A stretch of DNA of 49,129 bases from CAZEJK01 sp964512045 (GCA_964512045.1 CAZEJK010000008.1:1-49129), one strand, 5' to 3'. Shown: positions 32,074-41,546, numbered from the stretch's first letter. The notes: generated by a model from the sequence alone, not told the origin. Made by a program: numbers and translations.

Positions 32074-32109
32074 CGATCCCGATTTCGATCCCGATCTCGA
32101 TCCCGATGG
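32074..32109. repeat. Three tandem 12-bp units (CGATCCCGATNN)
   Basis: CGATCCCGATTT, CGATCCCGATCT and CGATCCCGATGG stand head to tail immediately 5' (minus strand) of the four-helix-bundle remnant. A related GATCGG run occurs at 31876-31892, where it encodes the DPDPDSD tail. Both probably grew by slippage. Confidence 0.7.
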
Positions 32110-32183
32110 CCCCATCCACCTACTCTGAAGCACTCCCAAAGTGAAACCGCTGCGCTGATCGCGGCTCGTGGCACCAGCCGATG

Positions 32184-35100
32184 CTACCTTCCAGCGCGAC
32201 CGCCGGCGTGGCGCGGCCGCGGCGGCAGCAGCTGGTCGCCGACTGCCACCTGCTGGCCCTCAAGCGACACCGTAGCCGCCCTCTGGTTGGCGTACATGGT
32301 GATCAACACGGTGTCCGCGAGCCCGGGACCAGCTGCGTCACGACCGACCAGATCGATGTTCGGAAAGCGCTGCTGCAACGTGACCGGATCGTAGACGATC
32401 TCGAAGCTGTCGCCGGATGTCGTCGCCATGCCCTGCTCGAGGATCCAGCCAGGCATCGTGATGGTGTAGGCCACCTGCGGCGCTACCGGCGCCCGGCCGC
32501 GCACCGAGATCGGGTGCACAGCATCCGCAAACGTGAGCCTTCCGGCGCGAGGGCTCAGAATCTGGAGTGGCTCGCTGCCGGCCGGCACCACATAGACCTC
32601 GAACCTCCCGTCGTCCGCGCCGAGCACGGTGCCCGACGGGTACGGTGCCATCGTATGACCACCCGAGCACGTACCGTCGTGCCACGCGGTCAGCTCCGCC
32701 GTCCACACACCGGCCTGGTCGACGACCACGTTCTGCGTCGGGTCATAGAAGTAGCCCACGGAGTTGGCCTGCACCTCCAGGCTGTGCTCGCTGCCGTCCG
32801 GCGCGGTCAGCGTCAGATCCACCTGGCTCGGCAGGGTCGGCATCAGGTGCCCGGCGAGGCGGAAGGTCTCACCCACCTCGAGCACCGCTCCGGGATGGGT
32901 TCCGGTCAGGACGACGAGCAGATGGATCTCCTCGCCATCGTGAGTGAGCAACGGGCCACCGCGAGTGGTCCAGCCGCCGTTGCCCGGCCCGGCGAACGGG
33001 GGCATCACCCGAGTGCCCGCCGGATCGTCGTCCGGGATGAACACCCAGCCGCTGCCCTGACCCACGTACTGGCGAATGTCATTGACCACGTCGTGATACA
33101 CCACACCCACGTACTGAAACTTGAAGTCGTGGGGCTGGTCGCCGAGCAGCCCGACACCGGGCTGGTCGTCATACAACGTATCCAGCCGCCAGTAACCGCC
33201 GTCGTGCGAGTCGTCGCTGATCATCTCCCGTACGCGCACGCCCGGGCGCTGCGACGACCGGTAGCTGTACGCGATCTGCTCCAGCTCGCTCGGAAACAGC
33301 CTGGGAGCTTCGCCGGAGCTGGTCGTGGAGTACAGCGGAAGCTCGCCAGCGGCAAGTCGCTCCTCCATCTCGTCGTCGAGCTCCGGAATCATACCCCGCA
33401 GGCGCGACGTGATCGTGTCGCCGATCCCTCCGAACGGGTCCTGAACCGTCCCGACGGCGAGCAGCGCATCTCCGCCGACCTCGCCGTCGCTGAGACGGCT
33501 CCAGAGAACGTCGCCGTTGTGATACGCGTTGTATGTGTGGCACACCCCTTCGAGGTCGAGATCCTCCGCAAACACCAGCCACGCAGCCGGAACGGTGGTC
33601 ATGCAGTCGACTCCCCGCCGGCCGTGCGCCACCAGCTCCACCTCGGCGGGTGGCGTCATGACGATGCCACCCCAGCGCATGGCGCCCATGAACATCGTAC
33701 CGTCGGGCGCCGTGTACGACGCCACCAGATCGACCCGTACCTCGCCGGCCTGATCGACCGTGAGCGCCTCGGCCGCGCCGGCGAACACCCCGTACTGGTT
33801 GGCCTCGCCGGTGATGGTCTTCACCACACGCCGGTCGGGGTCCGAGTCTGGATCGAGGGTGACCGTGAGCTCGATGGTGGCGGGCACCGGCGGGTGCAGC
33901 TGCACACTCGGATTGATCGCGTCGCCCACCTCCAGCGGCGTCCCGGGCAGCACGCCGGGATCGATGTCGAGCGGGTGCGCCACCCACAGCTCGTAGGTGC
34001 CGCCTCCTTCGTAGGTGATCCCCCAGACGTCCTCGACAATCCCAACCATCTCCACCCGGTGGAGCCCGTACTGATCGAGCTCGACTCGGAACGCCGGGTC
34101 GTTGGTTGTCAGGGAGTACGCGTCGTTCATCTGCTGGGTGCCGGGGTTCAGATCCGCGCCACCGAAAGTGGTTGCCGTCCGGCTGAACGACTGCATGAAC
34201 GGCTCAGGACCGATCCCGACGAACGAGCCGTCCGGACGCTCGATCTCGACCGTCAGCTCTCCCCCTGGGAGCCGCAACGGAATCCACGGGCGGCTCGGCA
34301 GCCGCCGGTCTGTGAACGCGATCATCGGGATGAACGGCTCCAACCGGTAGGTGATCGGCTCGCCGGTTGCCAGGTCAAACGGCGGCACGAGGTGGGGAGC
34401 ACCCTGGGTGACGATCTGCGGCGCGAGCTGAAACCAGTCAGAGTCCTCCAGTGCCCGTGTGCCTCGCGTTCCCAGCGTAGGATGCTCGTACCCGAGGTGC
34501 CACGGGAGTCGCACCGATGGCGGCTGTGAGCCGACCACAATTGGAGCGAGCACGGCGTCCGCCGGGTGCGTGGTGGCCCCGAACAGGTGCGCAGCGATCC
34601 ACTCGCTGGAGCTCGGCACGCCATTCACGAACACCTCCACACGCGGCCGGTACGTACCCGAAGGAAGATCCTCGGGGAGCTCGAGGTCAAGCTGCCAGTC
34701 GGCCTCGAAGGCGTGCTCTCCCACCCTGGAGAAGCTGCCCACGGTAATCTCGGCCGGAACCCCGATCCCGAGGCCAAGCCCGGACTGAACTGGCAGCCCG
34801 GTCGAGGTCAGATTCCCCGACAGGTATGAGCTCATGGCCTCCACAGCCTTGCCATCGGCATCCACCAGCGGCGCCAGCGACACCCAGCCACCGCTGGAGA
34901 TCGCGCTGGAGTCGGTCGTGGCATCAAACGCCGGGCTATACAGGTGCAGCTGTCCGACGGCCTGCACCGTGCTGCCGGCCTGGACGATCCGACCGCCGAC
35001 GATCTCGCCTTCGAGCCAGAACGCCGTCCCGACGGTGTTGCGGGTCAGCCAGTCGTCGTCCATTGTGATCCCAGCGGCACCGACCGCGGCGAACCGAGGC

Positions 35101-36014
35101 CAGCCACCGAACGGAACGTGCAGCACGGTACCCGGGTACGGGTTGACGTGCTCGGCAAGCCCGTTCGCCAGCTCCAACCAGCGGTCATCCGGCGCCCCGT
35201 GCTTGACGTACAGCGGCGAGCCCGGCGGCGCGAACACCCGCACCGAAAAGCTACCATCGGCCGCCGCAACCGAGGTCTCCTGCTGCCCGGACCCGAGGTT
35301 CACGACCAGGACCCTCGAGTACGGCATCGCCGCGCCGGCCGCTCCCGTCACCGCCGCCTCGCCGACCCCGTCGATCCCACCCACCGAGATCCGCGAGGCG
35401 TTCGGAGGATCGACAGGGAACGGCGGCGATGGGCGTCGCTGGAGATGGATCTCGATGCCGGCGACATCCCCGCTGCGGGCGTCGGCGCCAACGTGCGGCG
35501 AGTACAGTGGCTCGCAACCACTGACCCTGAGCCACACCACATCGACAGGAACAACCAGCCGAAACGTCCCGCCGAGCACCTCGGCACTGAGCCACTCGGA
35601 GGCCTCCAGCGGATGCACCACCGGCCGCACGTCGACCGCCAGCTCCTGCTGCAGCGACGTCCCGTCCGGCTCGAGAACCGCACCCGAGAGCAGCGCTCCG
35701 GCCTGCAACGCCACATCCACCTGCATCGAGCTGTCCAGCTGACCGAGGATCATCGACCGCTGCACCAGCCGGGTCTCGATCGCCGGACGCACCATCAGCC
35801 CCACCATCCCCGGCGACACCGACAGCGAGTACGATCCATCGGCGGCGGTGACCGTCTCGTCCGGCTCACCCCCATCGGACCAGCCGATCACAGGAGCATC
35901 GGCCAGCGGTCCGGAGGGTCCGCTGACCGTTCCCGAGATCGTAATGGCGGCGCCGCAGGGCACGGCCAACCCTACCGCCACGACCAACACCAGAGCACCA
36001 GATCGAAACGACAT
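32184..36014 (-). CDS. Large secreted protein with N-terminal carboxypeptidase-regulatory-like domain, function unknown
   Basis: 1,276 residues from ATG 36014, chosen because GAGGGGG lies seven bases upstream and a clean signal peptide follows (MSFRSGALVLVVAVGLAVPCGA); a longer frame from 36047 adds 11 residues before it. Residues 25-90 form a carboxypeptidase-regulatory/CNA-B-like beta domain (ISGTVSGPSGPLADAPVIG, then DGSYSLSV). The rest is beta-rich, with several Ig/filamin-like segments (TIELTVTLDPDSDPDRRV and VDLTLTAPDGSEHSLEV, each followed by a YGVF- or GYFYDP-type strand and VDQAGEVRVDL/VDQAGVWTAEL), pointing to at least two related repeats near 730-810 and 1080-1140. No catalytic motif is recognised and no membrane anchor is seen at the end. 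Convergent with the adhesin gene. Confidence 0.8.
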   Translation of the reverse strand: MSFRSGALVLVVAVGLAVPCGAAITISGTVSGPSGPLADAPVIGWSDGGEPDETVTAADGSYSLSVSPGMVGLMVRPAIETRLVQRSMILGQLDSSMQVDVALQAGALLSGAVLEPDGTSLQQELAVDVRPVVHPLEASEWLSAEVLGGTFRLVVPVDVVWLRVSGCEPLYSPHVGADARSGDVAGIEIHLQRRPSPPFPVDPPNASRISVGGIDGVGEAAVTGAAGAAMPYSRVLVVNLGSGQQETSVAAADGSFSVRVFAPPGSPLYVKHGAPDDRWLELANGLAEHVNPYPGTVLHVPFGGWPRFAAVGAAGITMDDDWLTRNTVGTAFWLEGEIVGGRIVQAGSTVQAVGQLHLYSPAFDATTDSSAISSGGWVSLAPLVDADGKAVEAMSSYLSGNLTSTGLPVQSGLGLGIGVPAEITVGSFSRVGEHAFEADWQLDLELPEDLPSGTYRPRVEVFVNGVPSSSEWIAAHLFGATTHPADAVLAPIVVGSQPPSVRLPWHLGYEHPTLGTRGTRALEDSDWFQLAPQIVTQGAPHLVPPFDLATGEPITYRLEPFIPMIAFTDRRLPSRPWIPLRLPGGELTVEIERPDGSFVGIGPEPFMQSFSRTATTFGGADLNPGTQQMNDAYSLTTNDPAFRVELDQYGLHRVEMVGIVEDVWGITYEGGGTYELWVAHPLDIDPGVLPGTPLEVGDAINPSVQLHPPVPATIELTVTLDPDSDPDRRVVKTITGEANQYGVFAGAAEALTVDQAGEVRVDLVASYTAPDGTMFMGAMRWGGIVMTPPAEVELVAHGRRGVDCMTTVPAAWLVFAEDLDLEGVCHTYNAYHNGDVLWSRLSDGEVGGDALLAVGTVQDPFGGIGDTITSRLRGMIPELDDEMEERLAAGELPLYSTTSSGEAPRLFPSELEQIAYSYRSSQRPGVRVREMISDDSHDGGYWRLDTLYDDQPGVGLLGDQPHDFKFQYVGVVYHDVVNDIRQYVGQGSGWVFIPDDDPAGTRVMPPFAGPGNGGWTTRGGPLLTHDGEEIHLLVVLTGTHPGAVLEVGETFRLAGHLMPTLPSQVDLTLTAPDGSEHSLEVQANSVGYFYDPTQNVVVDQAGVWTAELTAWHDGTCSGGHTMAPYPSGTVLGADDGRFEVYVVPAGSEPLQILSPRAGRLTFADAVHPISVRGRAPVAPQVAYTITMPGWILEQGMATTSGDSFEIVYDPVTLQQRFPNIDLVGRDAAGPGLADTVLITMYANQRAATVSLEGQQVAVGDQLLPPRPRHAGGRAGR

Positions 36015-36190
36015 GACACCCCCTCGGGCACCGGCCCAGTCGTTCAAGAACCCACTCTGTTCACATCAGCGAACGCTTCGTTTCAGTGTAGCAGCGTTGA
36101 CGCAGCGCGCAGACACGAACACAGCCCGCCAATCACCGCCGGCGACCCCACCGACCGTCACGCGCATGTCACATCGATGGCCACAGACAC
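36015..36190. promoter_or_regulatory. Upstream region of the secreted 1,276-residue protein
   Basis: About 175 bases between the minus-strand start at 36014 and the TonB remnant; it must contain the promoter of the secreted protein, but I cannot point to convincing -35/-10 elements. Confidence 0.3.
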
Positions 36191-36771
36191 TTGGATTCGC
36201 GTCTGCGTCTCAGTATGATTCACACCTCGTTCCCAACTGGAGCGCTCAGGCCAGCGATCCCCGTTGGCCGGGCGGGCTCCCGCGATAACGTCTACTACCT
36301 CGACGGCTTCAACATCACAGGCATGGCCGGCGGCACCGCCGCGTTCACCCTGCACAACTCGGTCATCTCCGAGCTCGAGGTGATCACCTCCGGTGTTCCC
36401 GCCGAGTACGGCGGTGGTGCGGGCTACGTCGCGAACCTCGCCACCAAGGACGGTGGGCCGACGCTCACCGGAGCTGCCGAGCTGTACCTCCGGCGATCCG
36501 GAATGTACGAGAGCTTCGAAACCGACGATCCTCGCCTCCAGGCCGTCAGGGAGGACAAGTACGACGCCGGTGTGACTCTGGGGGGACTGCTGGTCCGTGA
36601 GCGGCTCTGGTTCTTCGCCGCGGGCCAGCTGCGCTCCAACACCAGCGACGTCGAGCTGTCCCCATCCGCATCACCGAGGCGCATAACCATCCCGAGTTCA
36701 CGACGTTCGGTGAGGACCGGCTGCTCCTCGAGCCACGCAGGTACCAGGTCGGAGTCGTGATCTCCTGGTAG
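36191..36771 (+). pseudogene. TonB-dependent receptor (Oar-like) remnant with deleted barrel
   Basis: The first part encodes a clear TonB plug segment: SRDNVYYLDGFNITGMAGG, ISELEVITSGVPAEYGGGAGYVANLATKDGG, then the first barrel strands (LTGAAELYLRR, LLVRERLWFFAAGQLRS). After LSP the frame changes, and the next frame reads GEDRLLLEPRRYQVGVVISW and stop (TAG 36769-36771), the usual last strand of such receptors. Several hundred barrel residues between are gone, and the carboxypeptidase-like N-terminal domain and signal peptide are also missing upstream. Intact relatives are outer-membrane transporters of about 900-1,100 residues. It is a non-functional scar of one internal deletion plus 5' loss. 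Confidence 0.8.
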
Positions 36772-37018
36772 CAGAGTGTTGTCCACCTGACAGCAGACCT
36801 GAGCTGAGCCGGGACAGCGTGCTGACAGCCCGGCGCAACTCTGGACCGGCTTTTTCGTAGTAGTATGCCAAGGCCCGCGTGCGTCCGAAGTGTGTCGTCG
36901 CACGCCGTCCAGGGTCTCGTATCTGAGGAGCCTCTCGATGCACCATGTCCACTCGTCCTGGCACGTTGATGACGGCGTGTCCGATCCTTCTCGTGATGAC
37001 GTACAAACATCCGACACC
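36772..37018. other. Intergenic region upstream of the efflux operon
   Basis: About 250 bases. The minus strand reads open through an alpha-helical looking stretch (YYYEKAGPELRRAVSTLSRL, about 36790-36880), but with no start, ribosome-binding site or recognised family; it may be another gene scrap. The promoter of the HlyD/RND pair should lie here. Confidence 0.35.
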
Positions 37019-38227
37019 ATGCGGCAGCCACATCGCCGCCCGCGATGGCTGTGGCCTGCGGCTCTCGTCACCGCAGTCGCGCTGGTGGTGCTCGGCGTGG
37101 TTCTGCTCACAGGCGGCCCTGGCGCCGCGCGCACCGAGCCGGCCGTGCGCCCGGTACCGGTTCGCGCCGTGCTGACGGCGCGCGGCGATCTCAGCGTCCA
37201 GCGACAGCTACCGGGCGAGCTGGTGGCCGAGGCCGCAGCGCTGTCCCCGCGCGTGGCCGGACGGCTGGAGTCCGTCCGGGTCCGGCCCGGTGACCGGCTC
37301 GAGGCTGGCGAAACGGTTGCGGTCATCGACGCCGCCGAGCTGGTCCGCGAGCGGCAGGAGCAGAGCGAGCAGATCCGGGTGCTCGAGGCCAACTTGCGGC
37401 GCGCCCGGGCCCGTCTCGACGAGGCCTCGAGCGAGCTCGCACGGGGGAGCGAGCTGGCCGCCTCGAACCTGATCTCCGCTCAGGAGCTGGAGCGGTTGCA
37501 GGCACAGCTGGCCACCATGAAGGCGGAGGCAGGCGCGGTCGCGGCGCAGATCGAGCAGGCCCAGGCGCGGGCCGCACGGCTGGACGAGCAGCTCGCCGAG
37601 ACCCAGGTCCGCGCTCCGTTCACGGGGACCGTTGCAGAGCGTTTCCTGGACCCGGGCGCAGTGGTGCAACCGGGCACGCCGATCGTACGCCTCGTCCAGG
37701 ACAGACCGCTGCTCGTCCAGTTTCGCGCACCGGAGCGGCTGCTCGGCCGTCTGGTGGTTGGCGCGCCGTTCACGGTCACGACCCAGGCGACGGGGGCACA
37801 GGAGTTCGCGGGAGCGGTGGTGCGGATCTCCGGAGAGGTGGCGCGCACCGACCGCTCCGTGCTGGTGGAGGGTGAGCTCGGAGAGCAGAGCCCTGCCCTT
37901 CGGCCGGGGATGTACGCCGATGTCAACGTCCAGCTCGACGTCATCGCCGATGCCGTGCTGGTGCCCGGCGCCGCCGTGATCGAGCGCATGCGGGACGGCG
38001 AGGTGGGCCGAGGAGTCTTTGTGGCTCCGGGTCACGAGGAGCTCAGTGCAGCGCAGTGGCGGGAGGTCCGCATTCTCGAGCTCGAAGGCGAGACCGCGGC
38101 CGTCCAGGGGGATCTCACCGACGGCGAACGCGTCCTGACGCTCGGCCACGAGGAGCTGGCCGACGGCAGTCCGGTGCGCATCGTCGAGGGACCTGGAAGC
38201 ACGCCAGAGCCGGGAGAAGACCGGTGA
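37019..38227 (+). CDS. RND efflux periplasmic adaptor (HlyD/membrane fusion protein)
   Basis: 402 residues from ATG 37019 (MRQPHRRPRWLW), followed at once by a single membrane anchor (PAALVTAVALVVLGVVLL). Then come the first half of a barrel-sandwich/lipoyl domain (ALSPRVAGRLESVRVRPGDRLEAGETVAVID), a coiled-coil hairpin at about 105-190 (LVRERQEQSEQIRVLEANLRRA onward), the second lipoyl half (VRAPFTGTVAERFLDPGAVVQPGTPI), a beta-barrel domain (PLLVQFRAPERLLGRLVVG) and a membrane-proximal domain with ALRPGMYADVNV. It bridges the inner-membrane RND pump to an outer-membrane channel. The stop overlaps the GTG start of the RND gene (GTGA, 38224-38227), so expression is coupled. No TolC-like gene is in the window. 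Confidence 0.93.
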   Translation: MRQPHRRPRWLWPAALVTAVALVVLGVVLLTGGPGAARTEPAVRPVPVRAVLTARGDLSVQRQLPGELVAEAAALSPRVAGRLESVRVRPGDRLEAGETVAVIDAAELVRERQEQSEQIRVLEANLRRARARLDEASSELARGSELAASNLISAQELERLQAQLATMKAEAGAVAAQIEQAQARAARLDEQLAETQVRAPFTGTVAERFLDPGAVVQPGTPIVRLVQDRPLLVQFRAPERLLGRLVVGAPFTVTTQATGAQEFAGAVVRISGEVARTDRSVLVEGELGEQSPALRPGMYADVNVQLDVIADAVLVPGAAVIERMRDGEVGRGVFVAPGHEELSAAQWREVRILELEGETAAVQGDLTDGERVLTLGHEELADGSPVRIVEGPGSTPEPGEDR

Positions 38228-41200
38228 ACCTGCCACGCATCGCCGTTCGCCGGCCGGTGGGCACCGGCATGGTGTTCCTGGCCGTTGTGATCTTCGGGTT
38301 GGTGGGCGCCCGTCGCCTCGCTGTCGACCTGATGCCAGAGGTGGACCTGCCACGCATCTCGGTGACGACCTCGTACGAAGGCGTCGCTCCGGAGGAGATG
38401 GAGACCCTGATCACGCGACCGATCGAGCAGGTGCTGTCCACCATCGAGGGCGTGGACGAGCTGCAGGCCGTCTCGGCCGAGGGGCTCAGCCGGGTGTCGC
38501 TCCGCTTCGAGTGGGGTGTGGATCTCGAGGAGGCCGTCAACGATGTGCGCGAGCAGCTCGACCGTCTGCGTACGCGGCTGCCAGAGGACGCCGATGTGCC
38601 ATCGATCTGGAAGTTCAACCTGTCCGACTTTCCAGTTGCCTTTCTCGGGCTGTCCGGCTCCGGCGATGCGCGCCGGCTGCGCTACCTGGCCGAGGAGACC
38701 CTGTCGCGGCGGCTCGAGCGCGTTCCGGGCGTGGCTGCGGTCCAGGTCCGCGGTGGACGCGTTCGCGAGATCCAGGTCCGGCTCAACCCGGACCGGCTCG
38801 CAGCACTGTCCCTGACCGCGCGCCAGGTCAGCGCGGCCCTGGCCCGCGAGAACCGCAACGTCTCTGCCGGCGATGCCCTGGCAACCGGACGCGAGGTGCT
38901 CGTGCGCACCGTCGGCGAGTTCGAAAGCCCGGCGGAGGTGGCGCAGACGGTGGTCACCACGCGCGACGGCCGACCGATCCGCGTCGCGGACCTCGGAGAG
39001 GTGGCGGACACGTTCCGCGAGCTCACCAACGAGCTGTGGATCGACGGCGAGCCCGGGATCCGAATGAGCGTCAACAAGCGCTCCGGCGCCAACACCGTCG
39101 AGGTCGCCGAGTCGTTGTCTCGGGAGATCGACGCGATCAACAGCGACTACGCGGGCCGGCTGCAGCTCCGCGTTCTCTGGGACGGCTCCACCTTCATCGA
39201 GCAAGCAGTGGGCAACGTCCAGCTCGGCGCGCTGTTCGGCGCGCTGCTCGCGATCTGCGTCCTGCTGTTCTTCTTGCGAGACGTGCGCGCAACGCTGGTG
39301 GTGGCCACCGCCATCCCGATCAGCGTGCTCGCGACGTTCGCGTTGATGTATGTGTACGAGCTCAGCCTGAACGTGATCTCCCTCGGCGGCATCGCACTCG
39401 GTGTGGGGATGCTCGTCGACAGCGCTATCGTCGTCCTGGAGAACATCCATCGCAAGCGCAGCGAGGGCCAGCGACGCGGCGATGCCGCCATCGAGGGCAG
39501 CCGCGAGGTCTCCCTGGCGATCGTCGCCGGCACTCTGACCACCGTCGCCGTGTTCGCACCCGTGGTGTTCATCCCGGGCTTCGCCGGGGTGTTCTTCAAG
39601 GAGATGGCTGTGGTCGTCTGCTTCGCCCTGCTGTGCGCTCTCACGGTCGCACTGACCCTCGTTCCATCGGCCTCCGCACAGCTGCTCCGCGCTCCGAACG
39701 GAACGACACACGGGCCCCTAGCACGCCTCTGGGCCGCCTCGAGGCAGGTGCTCGACGTGCTGGATGCACGCTACGTCCGACTGCTCCGCCGCGCTCTACG
39801 GCATCCAGCTCGCGTGCTGGTGCTGTCGGTCGGGCTGCTGGTGGCGTCGCTGCTTCTCACCCCGATGATCGGCTTCGAGCTGATGCCCGAGACCGACGAG
39901 GGTCGCCTCGACATCGATGTCGAGCTGCCGGTCGGCACGCCGGTGGAAACGACGATCGGTGTCATGCAGAAGCTCGAAGCAGAGGTCCGTGGTGTGCTCC
40001 CCGACGCAGCCCTCGACCACGTGATCACCAGCGCCGGCCCGGACTCGTGGTGGCGGCCGGCAGCCGGCAACCAGGGCTCGGTCCAGCTCATGCTCGTGCC
40101 CGCCTCCGAGCGGAGCCTGTCGGTATGGGCAGCAGCCTCCCGCGTCCGCCAGGCGGTGGCCGACACACCCGGGGCCCAGATCCGGGTTCGCGAAAGCTCC
40201 TCGAACATCCTGATGCGGCTCCTGCGTGGCGGCGGTGACCGCCTGTCGGTGGAGATCTGGGGGCACGACCTCGAGGTGGCCGACCGGCTCGGCCACCGGG
40301 TACGGGAGGTCATGGCGTCCGTCCCCGGCGTCGCAGAGCCACGGCTCGATCGGGAGGAAGGCAAGCTCGAGGTGATGGTCCGTGTGGACCGGGCCCGTGC
40401 CGCGGAGCTCGGGCTGGCCGGCGCCGACGTTGCCGAGACGGTGGAGCACTACGTGCTCGGCCGCGTGGCAACACGCTTCCGCGAGCGCGGCGACGAGTAC
40501 GATGTCCGGGTGCTGCTGCCGGAGAGCGAGCGGCGCACCGTCGAGCAGCTGGAAAGCCTGCCGATGATCGCGGGCGACGGCCGTCGCATCCCGCTGAGCG
40601 CCGTCGCCACGATCGAGCGCCGGCAAGGTCCCGCCACGATCGAACGCGAGAACCAGCAGCGTGTCCTCAGGGTCAACGCCTCCATCGAGGGACGCGATCT
40701 CGGCGACGTGGTCTCCGATCTCGAGACGCAGCTGGCCACCCTTGAGGTTCCGGAGGGCTTCGCAGTGACCCTCGGTGGCGAGTACCAGGAGCAGCAGGAG
40801 GTGTTCACCGAGCTGTCGATCGGCATCGTCCTCGCCCTGTTCCTGGTGTACACCGTCATGGCCGTGCAGTTCGAGTCGCTCCGCCAGCCGCTGGTGATCA
40901 TGACGGCGGTCCCGTTCGCCACCGTTGGTGTTGTGCTCGCGCTGCTCCTCACGGGCACCACCTTCAACATGAACTCGTTCCTCGGCGCCATCGTGCTGGT
41001 CGGCATCGTGGTCAACAACGCCATCGTGCTCGTGGACTACGTCAACCTGATGCGCCGGGAGCACGGCCTCGAGCTGTATGAGGCGCTCATCGCCGGCGGC
41101 CAGCGCAGGCTGCGGCCGATCCTGATGACGACGCTGACCACCGCGTTGGGCATGCTCCCGTTGGCCATCGGCTTCGGCGAGGGCGGCGAGATTCAGGCCC

Positions 41201-41355
41201 CGCTGGCGCGGGTGGTGGTGGGCGGCCTCCTGACCTCGATGCTGGTCACCCTCGTCTTCGTTCCGTGTCTCTACCTGCTGGTGGAGCGGTCTCGCCGCGC
41301 TCGTGAGAAGGTCGCAGCGCCGGTGGCCGAAGCGATCGAGGAGACGCCGCGGTAA
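38224..41355 (+). CDS. RND family efflux transporter permease (AcrB/HAE-1 type)
   Basis: 1,043 residues starting at the GTG that overlaps the adaptor stop (VNLPRIAVRRPVGTGM); longer frames run into the adaptor. Typical RND order: TM1 (MVFLAVVIFGLVGARRL), periplasmic porter domain beginning LMPEVDLPRISVTTSYEG, TM2-6 with the TM4 proton-relay aspartate D399 in GMLVDSAIVVLENI, TM7, a second porter domain (FELMPETDEGRLDIDVELPVG) and TM8-12 including GIVVNNAIVLVDYVN. The second TM4 acid of AcrB is replaced by serine (VDS), as in many HAE-1 members. It should expel hydrophobic compounds by proton antiport; substrate unknown. The gene ends at the tip of a palindromic element. Confidence 0.94.
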   Translation: MNLPRIAVRRPVGTGMVFLAVVIFGLVGARRLAVDLMPEVDLPRISVTTSYEGVAPEEMETLITRPIEQVLSTIEGVDELQAVSAEGLSRVSLRFEWGVDLEEAVNDVREQLDRLRTRLPEDADVPSIWKFNLSDFPVAFLGLSGSGDARRLRYLAEETLSRRLERVPGVAAVQVRGGRVREIQVRLNPDRLAALSLTARQVSAALARENRNVSAGDALATGREVLVRTVGEFESPAEVAQTVVTTRDGRPIRVADLGEVADTFRELTNELWIDGEPGIRMSVNKRSGANTVEVAESLSREIDAINSDYAGRLQLRVLWDGSTFIEQAVGNVQLGALFGALLAICVLLFFLRDVRATLVVATAIPISVLATFALMYVYELSLNVISLGGIALGVGMLVDSAIVVLENIHRKRSEGQRRGDAAIEGSREVSLAIVAGTLTTVAVFAPVVFIPGFAGVFFKEMAVVVCFALLCALTVALTLVPSASAQLLRAPNGTTHGPLARLWAASRQVLDVLDARYVRLLRRALRHPARVLVLSVGLLVASLLLTPMIGFELMPETDEGRLDIDVELPVGTPVETTIGVMQKLEAEVRGVLPDAALDHVITSAGPDSWWRPAAGNQGSVQLMLVPASERSLSVWAAASRVRQAVADTPGAQIRVRESSSNILMRLLRGGGDRLSVEIWGHDLEVADRLGHRVREVMASVPGVAEPRLDREEGKLEVMVRVDRARAAELGLAGADVAETVEHYVLGRVATRFRERGDEYDVRVLLPESERRTVEQLESLPMIAGDGRRIPLSAVATIERRQGPATIERENQQRVLRVNASIEGRDLGDVVSDLETQLATLEVPEGFAVTLGGEYQEQQEVFTELSIGIVLALFLVYTVMAVQFESLRQPLVIMTAVPFATVGVVLALLLTGTTFNMNSFLGAIVLVGIVVNNAIVLVDYVNLMRREHGLELYEALIAGGQRRLRPILMTTLTTALGMLPLAIGFGEGGEIQAPLARVVVGGLLTSMLVTLVFVPCLYLLVERSRRAREKVAAPVAEAIEETPR

Positions 41356-41537
41356 GGGCTCGCGCAAAATAGCTTCGGCGTACTCGCGCTCGACTGTGCC
41401 ACAGATTTGGTTCGCCCGATCGAACGGAACCGCAGGCGTAGCCTTGCCTACGTTGAGGATTTCGTGAGTGAGGGCGGGCCGAAGATGTGGTGCAGGTGAG
41501 ATGCGAGACGTTGGAGTTATTTCTGCGCGAGCCCTAA
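41353..41537. mobile_element. 185-bp palindromic MITE-like element
   Basis: Terminal inverted repeats GGGCTCGCGCAAAATA (41356-41371) and TATTTCTGCGCGAGCCC (about 41518-41534) match apart from one inserted base, and the internal halves also pair imperfectly (GCCACAGATTTGG-TTCGCCC against GGGCGGGCCGAAGATGTGG). The centre has small hairpins (GTTCG-CCCGAT-CGAAC; CGTAG-CCTTGC-CTACG). The left tip overlaps the RND TAA stop, and the right tip ends ten bases before the TPR gene GTG. No ORF of note. A non-autonomous element or a large bidirectional terminator are both possible. Confidence 0.6.
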
Positions 41538-41546
41538 GCTAGGCTC

